A stretch of DNA of 64,000 bases from Prorocentrum cordatum. Taxonomy: Eukaryota; Sar; Dinophyceae; Prorocentrales; Prorocentraceae. The DNA lies in contig CAUYUJ010006291.1 of the NCBI GenBank assembly GCA_963575745.1, positions 284,976 through 348,975 on the forward strand. Direction: 5' to 3'. The position numbers and the translations under genes are program-made. Shown here one piece after another: positions 31,301 through 39,165 of the stretch. Numbering within the stretch: position 1 is the stretch's first letter; the number at the start of each line of letters is the position of its first letter. A model generated the notes under the pieces. That model made no database searches, was not told the origin of the DNA, and saw only the letters and a list, made by a program, of their open reading frames with translations.

Positions 31301-32165
31301 TCAGGTGTTGGGCCCTCTTGAGGCCCTGGTTGCCGCCCAGCGTCCTGTAGCAGGACGAGAACCACTTCTCCTCCGACGTGGTCCTGGCAGGGGCTGGGCG
31401 CCGACCCCGCCCCTTCGGTGACGCCCCCTAGGGCGACGGACCGCGTGAGGGGCGTGCCGACATGTATGCGGGGATTGGCGGGGGGGGGGAGATGGGGGAG
31501 AGAAAACCGAACGAAGGGGAGAGGGACCTGTCCGCTTGATTGAGCGGGCGGGGAGAGGGGCGGGGAGTCAACGGACATACGTAGGATGAGAGAGGGGCGA
31601 GGAGGGGTTGAACCTATTTGGTTTGTGGTTGCCAGCCGTCCTGCGGAGCTGGCGCGGCGGCTTCGGCGGCACGGCAGCCTGCATCCTGCGCCTGGTCCTC
31701 GACCTGCCCCGTGCCGCCGCACCCTTGACGGGGGTGCTCTTCACGGTGCCGTCCTCGTCGTCGTCGATGTCGGAGTCCCGCGCCTCCGAACCTGTCGAGG
31801 CTCGGGGGTCGTCCTCCTCCTCCTCGGAGAAGAGGCCCTCGAGGTCCGCGCGCTCGTCGTCGTCCGCCCTGCTGCTGCCGACGCGCTGCTTCTTGCTGCT
31901 GGCGCCGCGGCCTGCCAGCGCCGCGGGCTCCTCCGTGGATGCCGCGGTCGCGGCCATGGCGGCTGTGGTGGCGGCTGTCACGGCGACGGCCCGCGCGGCT
32001 GTCAGCCTCGTAGTCGTCGTGCTCGGGCCTCTGGAGCGCGCAGTGGATCCTGTCGTCCTTCCGCTTCGGGACCACCTCGCCGCGGCGAGACATGGTGGGC
32101 AGGATCGGCGCTGGGGTCGGGCTGGGCGGCTGGCTCAGCGGCAGCACGGGCGAGGCGGGGGCCAT
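28182..32165 (-). CDS. gene A: spliced gene of unknown function in the 17.7-kb element (whole span)
   Basis: Five - strand exons can be placed by protein-like composition and splice signals: about 32165-31615, 31383-31210, 30665-30485, 29885-29607 and 28388-28182, ending in TGA at 28184-28182. The product would have roughly 470 residues: a Pro-rich and basic N-terminus, an acidic Asp/Glu region, a helical centre (EEKWFSSCYRTLGGNQGLKR and following), a Lys-rich middle, and an acidic Gly-rich tail. I recognise no known fold. Position 500 bp inside the right terminal repeat and the same strand as gene B suggest a helper protein of the element, for example DNA-binding or regulatory; that is inference. 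Confidence 0.55.
28470..29110 (+). repeat. (GA)n purine tract in gene A intron
   Basis: About 640 bp in which the + strand is mostly GAGAGA, GAGCGA and GGGAGA words. The Ser/Leu-rich - frames and Arg/Glu-rich + frames are artefacts. Such mirror-like purine tracts can form triplex DNA. Confidence 0.85.
29607..29885 (-). CDS. gene A, fourth exon
   Basis: Acceptor GCCCGCAG before GCGTACGCC and donor GTGTCT after GCAGCG (GT at 29606-29605). Coding: AYAKEKGWREEWMYTGKQLE, IASSLDDMARKQQEGIQAMI, EAAVNQVTKAAAPTKPKKVR, ending Ala-rich. It is mostly helical. Confidence 0.65.
29910..30070. repeat. local inverted and direct repeats around GATCCTTCAG(G)CCTAAGC
   Basis: TAGGGTCCGAAGGATCGGCCCTTGCGATCCTTCAGGCCCTAAGCTG is followed by two related copies (CGATCCTTCAGCTTCCTAAGCTG and CGATCCCTCAGCTTAGGGCCCG). 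The words TTAGGG(C/T)C and CCTAAGC pair with each other, so this intron segment can fold. Confidence 0.55.
30296..30403. repeat. dispersed hairpin repeat, copy 2
   Basis: It contains the palindrome GATCAGCACT...AGTGCTGATC (30330-30354) and shares GATCCCTAnC and CTCGCGGGGCCACG with copy 1 at 21275-21378. Confidence 0.55.
30485..30665 (-). CDS. gene A, third exon
   Basis: Coding LIFVFTGKGHTTRLASFVTK, TKKAFRAQMRELYTLGLERG, QVKQPKELDIANEEAIEAAR follows an AG at 30667-30666 and ends near a GC-type donor (GGGCACTG). This Lys-rich, mixed sequence is quite unlike the repeat DNA on both sides. Confidence 0.65.
30690..31205 (+). repeat. (CAT)n/(CCTCAT)n microsatellite in gene A intron
   Basis: About 500 bp of CATCCTCATCC-type words, with CTC runs at 31045-31070 and CAGCAT runs at 31080-31120. 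Open frames across it are artefacts. Confidence 0.85.
31210..31383 (-). CDS. gene A, second exon
   Basis: Starts after the acceptor CCCCTGCCAG. Coding: TTSEEKWFSSCYRTLGGNQG, LKRAQHLKILEAIDKRYLAA, LLLSDTSDNHLARLHWD. The end is set by candidate GC/GA-type donors near 31210-31225. It is the best-folded looking part of gene A. Confidence 0.65.
   Translation of the reverse strand, partial: DHVGGEVVLVLLQDAGRQPGPQEGPTPEDSGGDRQALPRGAVAVGHVRQPLGQAPLG
31615..32165 (-). CDS. gene A, first exon
   Basis: ATG at 32165. Coding begins MAPASPVLPLSQPPSPTPAP, then MSRRGEVVPKRKDDRIHCAL and DDYEADSRA; near 32010 the protein-like frame changes by one base and continues with EEPAALAGRGASSKKQRVGS, DLEGLFSEEEEDDPRAS, EARDSDIDDDEDGTVKS and RRRMQAAVPPKPPRQL. 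Basic and acidic blocks with a possible nuclear signal (KKQR, RSRTRRR). The one-base shift is either a mutation, an assembly error or a tiny intron. Confidence 0.55.
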
Positions 32166-32566
32166 GCGCTCCACTCGGAGCAAGAACCTCGAACCACATC
32201 GGCAGGAGCCGGAGAGCTTGGGGAGGCGGTGGGGCCAACACTAGGCACAATAGGTTGGCGAAGTGCATATCGGATCGATTACGCCCGTCCTCCCATTGCC
32301 TTCTCTATCCGCCTCCCTACAATATCTCCTGCATCCGCTTCCTGTCTCATCCTACCACCTCCTTCCCTTTCCCTCTCGCCCTGTATGAGCCTGTTCCATC
32401 TTTGGTTTTTTGGTGGCGTTGTCAGGCACGAGCACGAGAAGCGGGGGGCCCGAGTGGGACAGGGCCAAAAGGTGCGGCCATCGGTCGTGGGCCAACGGGG
32501 ACAAACAAGCGACGGCAAGGTGAGGCACGAACCAGGGGCAGGAGGCTTAAGGCCAGCAGGGGCAAG

Positions 32567-32673
32567 ATCAGGGCAAGTGGGCACGGCGAAAAAAAGACAA
32601 ACCCTCATAAAATGTGTTAATGAGATCCGCGCCTAGCCCAGGTTATTTCTGGACCAGGTCCCTGCCCCTATGA
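32567..32673 (-). repeat. right 107-bp terminal inverted repeat
   Basis: Its reverse complement starts TCATAGGGGCAGGGACC and matches 14935-15041 at about 97 of 107 positions without gaps. It is followed by the target copy ACCTT (32674-32678). Confidence 0.88.
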
Positions 32674-33336
32674 ACCTTGGGGGGCCCTCATCCTGTTCCT
32701 GCACCTCCTCCTCGCCAGCAAGACCTTGCTCTGCCCGACCCGTCGGGGAGCTGGGCGGCTCGGCCCGCCGGTCAGCGCGCCCGCGTCGAAGCTCGCCCCT
32801 CCCACTGCGGCGCATGTAACCCCCAAGCTGCCTCGGCTCTCGAGCTCGTCAGTCCTCCTGGTCAGGGACTCGATTCTGCTGCCTGGCCAGCCGGAGCTCG
32901 TCCAGCAGCTGGCTGTCCTGGCTGTCGTACTCCAGCGGCCGCAGGTAGCGGTGCCGCGCCGGCGGCGGCACCGCGCCTGCCCCAGTCCAGTCCGGGTCCG
33001 CCTGGCGAGGGCCGCGGCTCTTGGACAAGCCGCAGTGCTCCCTGCGCAGTGCCGCTGACCGTCGCGCCGATCATCTGGCCTGCCAGCTGCCCTCCGCAAG
33101 CCGCGTAAGGTTACCTGGCCAGTTCATGCCGATCTGCGCTGCGCGGCCAGCATGTCCCTGCCGGCCACGCAGTAGAAGCATACGGGGGATATTCCAATCA
33201 CCTGCATGCAGTGCACATGGACGTCGCCCGCGCACACACTGCACCGTATCGCTGGGCCAACGATCACATCGTAGCACGCCTTGTGCTGCCGAATGTTCGT
33301 GTAGCGATGTGGCGCCAGGGCAGCGTTTGGACTCAT
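32674..33336 (-). pseudogene. gag: Copia-2 gag N-terminal part with zinc-binding motif
   Basis: ATG at 33336, directly after the 5' LTR and primer site. Coding: MSPNAALAPHRYTNIRQHKA, then CSVCAGDVHVHCMQVIGISP and VCFYC, a C-x2-C...H-x2-C...C-x2-C pattern like a PHD or RING finger, as seen at the start of copia Gag in dinoflagellates as I recall them. A stop comes at 33124, and coding continues in other frames (GSLGVTCAAVGGASFDAG, LAGEEEVQEQDEGPP) up to the edge of the 17.7-kb insertion, where the left part (14934 downward) takes over. Confidence 0.65.
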
Positions 33337-33342
33337 AACCCT
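33320..33342 (-). other. possible primer-binding site of Copia-2 (internal tRNA-Met type)
   Basis: The - strand just inside the 5' LTR reads GGGTTATGAGTCCAAACGC. Its complement, GACTCATAACCC, looks like a tRNA-Met anticodon arm with loop CTCATAA. Drosophila copia is known to prime with the inner part of initiator tRNA-Met (GGTTATGGGC), so a similar half-tRNA primer is likely. The gag ATG overlaps it. Confidence 0.5.
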
Positions 33343-33939
33343 TTGCGGGGCTCTCCTCTCGTCTGGCCCTGCATTGGCCACGATCGAGTCATCCAATGCC
33401 ATGTTCCATACTACGTCGTTGTATCCCGAGCTATCAAGTGCAAAAGCCGATGGGCCTTGGCTGGGGGCATGGGCAGAGGATGACGGAGGCTGCTGTCTAC
33501 AGGGACCCTGAGTTTCAACCTATGGAGGGTCTTACAAGAGTTGTAGAGTCGGAGGAGCAGTTGGCGTTGCCGCTGAGACTGACTCTTCTTCCTCATTGGG
33601 ATGGGGAAGTGATGATGTTCCTCAGACCGCTCCATCTTGAGCCAAAGTGCCTGCGCAATTATATGACTACTTACATGGGCGAGGGGGTGGCGCTGCCGCT
33701 CTTCCCTCGCTCACAAGAGACCCTAATTTGACAGACCCCCGACGACATGCTATGCCTGCTCTGCCTCACGCGCTGCACGGCACTACACTATCCTTGGATG
33801 TGCTTGCTGCCAGAAAGGCCGGTATTGGCTGTACCGGCCTATACGTGCACTATGGCTGGTTTGGGTGGGGTCCCCAGGCTTCTGGCCGGGTTAACGTCAC
33901 CGCATTGTCCGGGGATCTGGTTCAAACATTCCGTCGGTA
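33341..33939 (-). repeat. 5' LTR of Copia-2
   Basis: Partner of 6989-7534, about 50 bp longer through an insertion at 33660-33735 and one at 33890-33915. The outer edge (CCGTCGGTAG) lies next to a relict spliced leader that starts at 33942. Confidence 0.88.
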
Positions 33940-33941
33940 GT

Positions 33942-33963
33942 TCCGTAGCCATTTTGGCTTAAG
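33942..33963 (+). other. relict dinoflagellate spliced leader, 21 of 22 bases
   Basis: CCGTAGCCATTTTGGCT at 33943-33959 is identical to the conserved dinoflagellate leader. With the flanking bases, 21 of 22 positions fit; the one change is C to T at 33960. It heads the gene at 34139-35124 and marks it as a reinserted cDNA of a trans-spliced mRNA. Confidence 0.93.
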
Positions 33964-34138
33964 CTTGTGGCTGAAGCAATATTCAATATTGCTCGAGCCG
34001 TCTGTGGGTTCAACCGGCTTCGGGTCGGGACCCCCGTTACAGCGCGCAATGCCCTTGTAATCAGGAGGGGCCTCGCCTCCTACGCGATAAATGAGCCGCC
34101 TGGATCGCGACGGTCGCGCTGCTACTCGCTGAGCGCGG
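33964..34138 (+). other. 5' untranslated part of the retroposed gene
   Basis: Between the relict leader and the first supported coding. It has an inverted pair CAATATTGAATATTG-like at 33974-33992 and an ATG at 34091 whose frame stops at 34130-34132. A hydrophobic stretch IATVALLLA in another frame (34100-34128) may be the remnant of a signal peptide. Confidence 0.5.
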
Positions 34139-35124
34139 TTGCGCTTTCCACGACGACTTGTCAAATACGAGTCCACCACTGTGGTCGGCGAGCGCCGCCT
34201 GGAGACCACCGCGGAGGAGGACCCCGCGCTACCAGTCCCCAGCGAATATACACATGTATGGCCCAGCTGCGTCTGGGGAGCTAACATTATAAAACATTCA
34301 AACAAAAGTGTTGACGACTGCAAGGTGTTGTGCGATGCTGACGTCGACTGCGTGGCATTTGAATACTTCGCTGACCATGTCGGTAGCTCCAATACGTATC
34401 AGCGAGGGGATTGCCAGTTGAACGATGACGCTAATGTCGATGCAGGATGTGGGGCAACTTGCAATCTGAATACGTACGTCCAGGTGGGGGCACCGACACC
34501 GGCACCGGCACCGACACCGGCGGATTGCGTCGACGTCCACGAGAATTGGCTTGATAGCACATGTATGTACGCGTGTACTCAGCATTTCAAGTACGGGTGG
34601 TGCACGAGTTCCGGTGGCTGTGGATATGGATGGGAACCATTCGTGGGGCACGTTCGCAAATTATACAAATGAAGGGTCCGACGCATCGACAGCGTGTTGC
34701 TTTTGTGGTGGTGGTGGTGTGCCGCCGCCGACGCCCGCTCCTTGCGTCGACGTCCACGCTGGCTGGTACGACTACTGGTATTATGATTGTACTGACTATT
34801 CCGAAAAGAATTGGTGCGCGACGTCTGGTGGCTATGGATCCGGGTGGACGTGGAATACATTATTTGAAGATTATGCATGGGGTGGGCACGACGCATCGAC
34901 AGCATGCTGCGATTGGTGCGTTGCCACCGCCGACGCCGGCGCAACCACCGACGCCGGAGAACCCGCCACCGCCGACGCCGGCTCCACCGCCGACGCCGGA
35001 GGACCTCTCAGAGGACGAGAACGAGTCGGCTGCCCCCGCGGAGGAGGAGTATGACGAGGCGAAGACCACCACTTGCGACGTGTCGCCCATCGTCACGATT
35101 GCCGTGCTCAGCTGGCTAATCTGA
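34139..35124 (+). pseudogene. PAN/Apple-like cysteine-rich secreted protein, retroposed, two frame shifts
   Basis: The first frame (to about 34640) has a PAN/Apple-type domain: NIIKHSNKSVDDCKVLCDAD, CVAFEY, RGDCQLND, CNLNTYVQV. After a (TPAPAP) linker come two copies of a Cys/Trp repeat: CVDVHENWLDSTCMYAC...WCTSSGG...GYGW and CVDVHAGWYDYW...CTDYSEKNWCATSGGYGSGW, each ending in DASTACC. The reading frame moves by +1 near 34635 and again near 34920, then ends in a Pro/Thr linker, an acidic stretch and a hydrophobic C-terminus (VSPIVTIAVLSWLI, TGA at 35122-35124) that might be a GPI-type signal. Probably extracellular adhesion or wall protein in its parent gene. No introns, relict leader upstream: a processed copy. 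The start codon is not certain (position 34139 is TTG). Confidence 0.75.
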
Positions 35125-35739
35125 TGCGCAATGTGCGCCAGTCCATTTTTTTGCGGATGTCTGCTGGAACGCATCCGTCTTGTATAAGTTGCCACCATTT
35201 GCCACAGGTCGCAGCTAGTCTGGCGTTTTCCTTGCTAGCGCTCACTGGTAATTGTTGTGACCCTTTCTTTCCGCATTCTGATCGCTTCTGATGGCAACAG
35301 TTCTGCTGCTACACGTAATTAGCAGCAGATCAGTTCCATACACATGCCGCGTCCCCAGTGGTCCCAATATACCTTTCAATCAGGGCATACAGCTGGCGTG
35401 CGCGTTTCATGTACTGGAGTATTGATCTCCAGACTAGAGATGGTTCCACCGCGGTGGCAGTGGCATCACCGCGCACAAGTTGAGAAGGCCGAATTCTGTG
35501 ACTCCAAAAAAATTGAGTCTGTAGTTCCCCCGATGCTCGCGGATGAAAAGACCCCGCGGGGCGCGAAACATTGTTTTCAAGCACGCGCGCCAGGGGGTCG
35601 TCGCGTGCGCCGCCGGGGGGATAGTGTACCCACCTGCACGCCAGCCTCAAAGCGATTGTTTTTTTCGTGTGGAAAATGTTATAGGGACCGTAAACACTCG
35701 AGGCGAAGTCCCCCGCCACCCCCCAGATTCGCTACTGAC
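35125..35739. other. no gene recognised
   Basis: It may include the 3' untranslated part of the retroposed gene. No poly(A) run or duplicated target is visible. Open frames on - (35330-35719) and + are of mixed composition without motifs. Confidence 0.4.
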
Positions 35740-36200
35740 GTGCCACAGTCGTCGTCGTCGTCGTTGTCGTCGTCGTCGTCAATCGCAGCTGGCCTACGCA
35801 GCCCCCATCCATGATCAATCTACAGTGCGTCGTCGTCGACGTCGACGTCGAAGTTGTCGTCGTCGGCGTCGTCGGCGTCGTTGTCGTCGTCGTCGTCGTC
35901 GGCGTCGTCGTCAGTGGGCCACCGCAGCCCCCCCCCAGGGGCATCCGCAGTGCGCAGTCGTCGTCGACGTTGTCCAGTAGGCCTACGCAGCCCCCCCATG
36001 GGCATCGGCAGTGCGTCGTCGTCGTCGTCGACGTCAAAATCGTCGTCGTCGTCGTTGTCGTCGTCGTCGTCGACGATCACAGCGGGCATCCGCAGCACAC
36101 CCGCCCACTGCCATGGAGCATCCGCAGTGCGTCGCTGCCCAGCGTCGCAGTCGCAGCCGCAGTTGCCTTCGCCGTCGTCCGTCGTCGTCTTCGTCGTCGT
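35740..36200 (+). repeat. (TCG)n-based minisatellite
   Basis: Blocks of GTCGTCGTC alternate with a longer word (GCAGCCCCCC...GGGCATC(C/G)GCAGTGCG) that occurs at about 35800, 35920, 35985 and 36110, so a higher-order unit of roughly 65-120 bp exists. All long frames here are artefacts. Confidence 0.8.
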
Positions 36201-36544
36201 CGCCGTCGTAGTAGTGCGGTTGGGAGAGGGGGTGGAGAAAGAGAAGGAGGAGCCCTTTCCGCCTGCTTCTGCCGCTCATCCCCCTTCTTCACGTTTTTGT
36301 TTGTAGCCGTGTCGGCACCGCCCGCCAGCTGAGACGTCTCTTCCCCCCCGCGTCCATTTTCTCTGCTGTTTGTAACAGTTTTGGCCCAAACGCTCCGGTA
36401 TAGCACAGGCGCTGCTGTCCCGCTCCGCTGAAGCGGCGCCGCTTGCGTCGCGCCTGTCGCCCTCTCGCTTGCGGCCAGGCGCCGGCGCTAATCACTGGCA
36501 CCGCCGCCGCATGCTTCCATTTGCTGACGCCCCCCCCATTGCGA

Positions 36545-36655
36545 ATCGCCCGAACAGGGGGGCAATTTTTGAATCGTGCGCCCCCCGTGTTTTCTCATCA
36601 GGGGCTGACACTACGAGGTCCTTGTAATCGAAAAATCGCCCCCCCCCTGTGCAAT
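36545..36655. repeat. possible small foldback repeat
   Basis: GAACAGGGGGGCAATTTTTGAAT (about 36552-36574) pairs imperfectly with AATCGAAAAATCGCCCCCCCCTGT (about 36628-36651). The loop of about 50 bp has no coding. Support is weaker than for the elements inside Copia-2. Confidence 0.4.
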
Positions 36656-38599
36656 TCTCTTGGGCCCCTGATAACTTCGGAGCCTTCCAGCGCAGTCGGA
36701 CCGAGGTCTAAGATCGAGGCCGTTTCCGGGGAGGGTGCCCACGTGCTTTTTGTGTTTGCAGGGTGCCTTTCGATGTTTTGCTTGCTTTGGCCGACGGGGG
36801 GTCTCGTGTTTTTGAGGGGTGCTCTTCTGGCCGACGTCCGATTGAATTAGCCTTGTGATGCTGACGGAGGCTGGCGCTTAAGTGGTCGCTTTCGGGCCAC
36901 CTTGCGGCGGATCCCACGGGCCCGCGGCAGGCACATTCCGGCTTGCGAGCGGATGGTCTATAGCTGAGTGGCGGTCCGGGCCGCCGCGCACGACAGTCTG
37001 CTCGTTCCGCCTCCCCCCCCGAGGCTCCTTGGAACCTCGTCTGAGATCCCCCTGAAGCCCTGGCCCGTGTTCCTCCGCCTCTGCGTTTGCCTCCGCGTGT
37101 TGCTGGTGATCCCGCCCCCTTCCCGCCCGCCTTCCTGCACGACGAGATCCCTTGATGTCGCACGGGCCGCGTTCGGCCCAGGTGGGTCGGATCAGACCGT
37201 GGTGACGGGGGCTAGCCCGGCCCAGGGCGGCAGAATGTGCAAACTGACGCCCCCGCCCTCTCGCCTGATGCTGCCCTTGTTCAGTTCGAAGGATGTTGAA
37301 CTCAGCCTTGGCGCTGGCATTGCCTTGGGTAATATTTTGCCCACTCCAGGCCGTGATGGTGTTTTGTGATATGTTGGCTTGGCTTTGTGCCTATTCGGGT
37401 TTACTCCAGCACAGCAGCCCCCTGATCGGGACGAGCCGCCCATATTTTGCCACACGAGCTTCCAAGGAGTTGCCTCTCAAAACTCTTCGTCGTTCTCGTC
37501 CTCCTTGTCGTCGTCCTCGTCCTCGTCCTCGTCCTCCTCTCCCTCCTCCTCCTGTTTTCCTCCTCCTCCTTCTCGTCCTTCTCGTCATCCTCCTCCTCCT
37601 CGTCCTTTTCCTCCTCCTCGTCCTCTTCCCCCTCGTCGTCCTCCTTCTCGCCTCATCAATTCCCCCCCCCGATCCGCCAGAGGACAGCGGAAAGCTGCAA
37701 GTGGGCGGCCGGCGGCAGCGGGAGGCTGCGCGCGTGCAGGAGATGCGGGCAACGGAAACCGAGGGGAGGTGCACGGGGGGGGGCCAGAGCCGGGGGCGAC
37801 GCTTGGCGGGGACAGGCTCGAGGATCGATGCTTCCTCGCTGGTGCCCTCGAGGATCGAGACCGAGGATCGAGGCGTCGTCTGCCTCGCGTCTCACCGCGG
37901 CCGGCGCCTCCTCGCCGGCGTCCTGCGCACCGTCCAGCCGATCTTCTCGGGCCGGACGAAAGGGGGGGATTGGGAAAGGGAGGTTACGAAATTTGCTGCG
38001 TGCAGCTGGTTTTGGTCTCACCGAGGGGCCCACTCCTCGATACATAGCCGCCTCCGGCGCCGGGAGGCGCTAGGAAAATCAGCTGCGTGAGCTGATTCTC
38101 AAACCCCTCCTTTGCTATTCCTCCCCTTCCGCCCGACCCGATCTTCATCCCCACTGGGCATGGTACACATCTTCCCCCTACCAGCCCACCCACCCAAGGT
38201 GTCAGGGGCCAACGCAGGGTGGGATACGCTCAGGGGGTGCTCTTTCGACTCCCGATCGTCCACTGATCGCTGACAGGGGCCCGGTAGCCCGCCCACCCGG
38301 GAACGCTATCGCCGATCTCTCGGCAATGTATCGCCGGTTGCAGCTCGATGTTCCCCCCCTGAGCTGGTCCCACCCTGACGTTCCCTCTCAGGGGGGGCGT
38401 GAGAGAATCGGGAGGGGAGTCCCTCCTCCCTTCCTCGACGCCATCCTCCCTCCTATGACTTAGCTCAAAGGGGCTGGCGGCTGGTGTTTTCCCTACCATC
38501 ATGTGGTGAGTTGGGTCCTCGTTTTAAGTCCGCAGTGCCCCGCGTCTCCTCCCATCCCACCTCCCGCTCCTCCCCATCTCGACACTGCTCTCGGCGTCA
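36656..38599. other. no gene recognised; CTC-rich tract inside
   Basis: From 37490 to 37660 the + strand is CTCCTCGTC-rich, and the frames there are artefacts. The rest (36700-37480, 37670-38590) has open frames without motifs or splice patterns that I can support. Confidence 0.45.
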
Positions 38600-39165
38600 C
38601 ATCCCTCACACGTTACGTGGCCCCGAAGTGGGCCCCACCGAAGGCCCCACCCGCTCCTGGTTTGGCACACCCCTTGCACGGTTCGTGGCCCCCTTTGCAC
38701 TGGGAGCTCCACCAAAGGTCCCAGCAGCATGGTCCCCGTATGGCGTACCCGCCCCCAAAACGGCACACCCTCACTTGGTTCGTGGCCCCAGAGGGACTTC
38801 CACCGAAGGTTGTTGCGGCAGGGTCCTCGTGGTGTACCCGCCCTCAATTCAGCACACCCCCTCACATGGTTCTTGGCCCTACAGGGGGCTCCACAGAAGG
38901 CCCCAGTGGCAGGGTCAGCGTGGCGTAACCGCGCCCAACTCAGCACCACCTCACACGCTTCGTGGCCCCACAAAGAGTTCAACCGAAGTTTCCAGTGGTA
39001 GGGTCCGCACGGTGCACCAGCTCCCAATGCGGCACTCTTGTCCCACGCTTCGTGGCCCCACAGGGAGCTCCACCGAAGGCCTCAGTGGCCGGGTCCGCAT
39101 GGCATAGCCACCGCCGATCCAGCACACCCTCACACGTCTCGTGGCCCAACAGTGGGCTACACCGG
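38600..39165 (+). repeat. minisatellite with about 90-bp unit, about seven copies
   Basis: The word (C/T)TCGTGGCCCCACAG recurs near 38618, 38683, 38782, 38873, 38962, 39052 and 39140, each followed by GGAG(C/T)TCCACCGAAGG(C/T)CnCAGTGG and GGGTCCGCATGGCGTA-like words. Spacing is close to 90 bp in the last five copies. Open frames on both strands through it are repeat artefacts. Confidence 0.88.

Larger units (their letters stand above)
14935..32673. mobile_element. 17.7-kb terminal-inverted-repeat element carrying two spliced genes
   Basis: The ends are 107-bp inverted repeats with about 10 mismatches and no gaps, and the 5-bp repeat ACCTT flanks it. It sits inside Copia-2, whose LTRs and Gag parts lie on both sides, which independently shows that the whole segment is an insertion. 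On the - strand it holds gene A (32165-28182) and gene B (27133-17310, transposase-like). Between and inside them are repeat-rich introns. Ends start TCATAGGGGCAGGG, which is not a CACTA, hAT or piggyBac end as I know them. Size, TIR length and 5-bp duplication recall large self-replicating elements, but no DNA polymerase or capsid gene is seen. I cannot name the superfamily. Confidence 0.8.
6989..33939 (-). mobile_element. Copia-2, older Ty1/copia element split by nested insertions
   Basis: Two related LTRs in direct orientation (6989-7534 and 33341-33939) bracket copia coding on the - strand. From right to left there is Gag with a zinc-binding start, Gag with CCHC fingers, protease, integrase, reverse transcriptase and RNase H. 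The coding is interrupted by five other elements (10511-10709, 10938-11125, 11647-12795, 14208-14351, 14935-32673). Taking out the insertions leaves roughly 7.6 kb. All coding parts carry stops or frame shifts. No clear target duplication is left, and the LTRs have many substitutions and indels, so it is older than Copia-1. Confidence 0.85.

Noticed and set aside
14935-32673. Assignment of the large element to Polinton/Maverick
   Set aside because: Size and terminal repeat length fit, but I find no protein-primed DNA polymerase, integrase, ATPase or capsid coding, and the target copy is 5 bp, not 6.
32668-33099. separate zinc or Arg-rich gene on -
   Set aside because: It is explained as decayed Copia-2 Gag between the 5' LTR and the 17.7-kb insertion.
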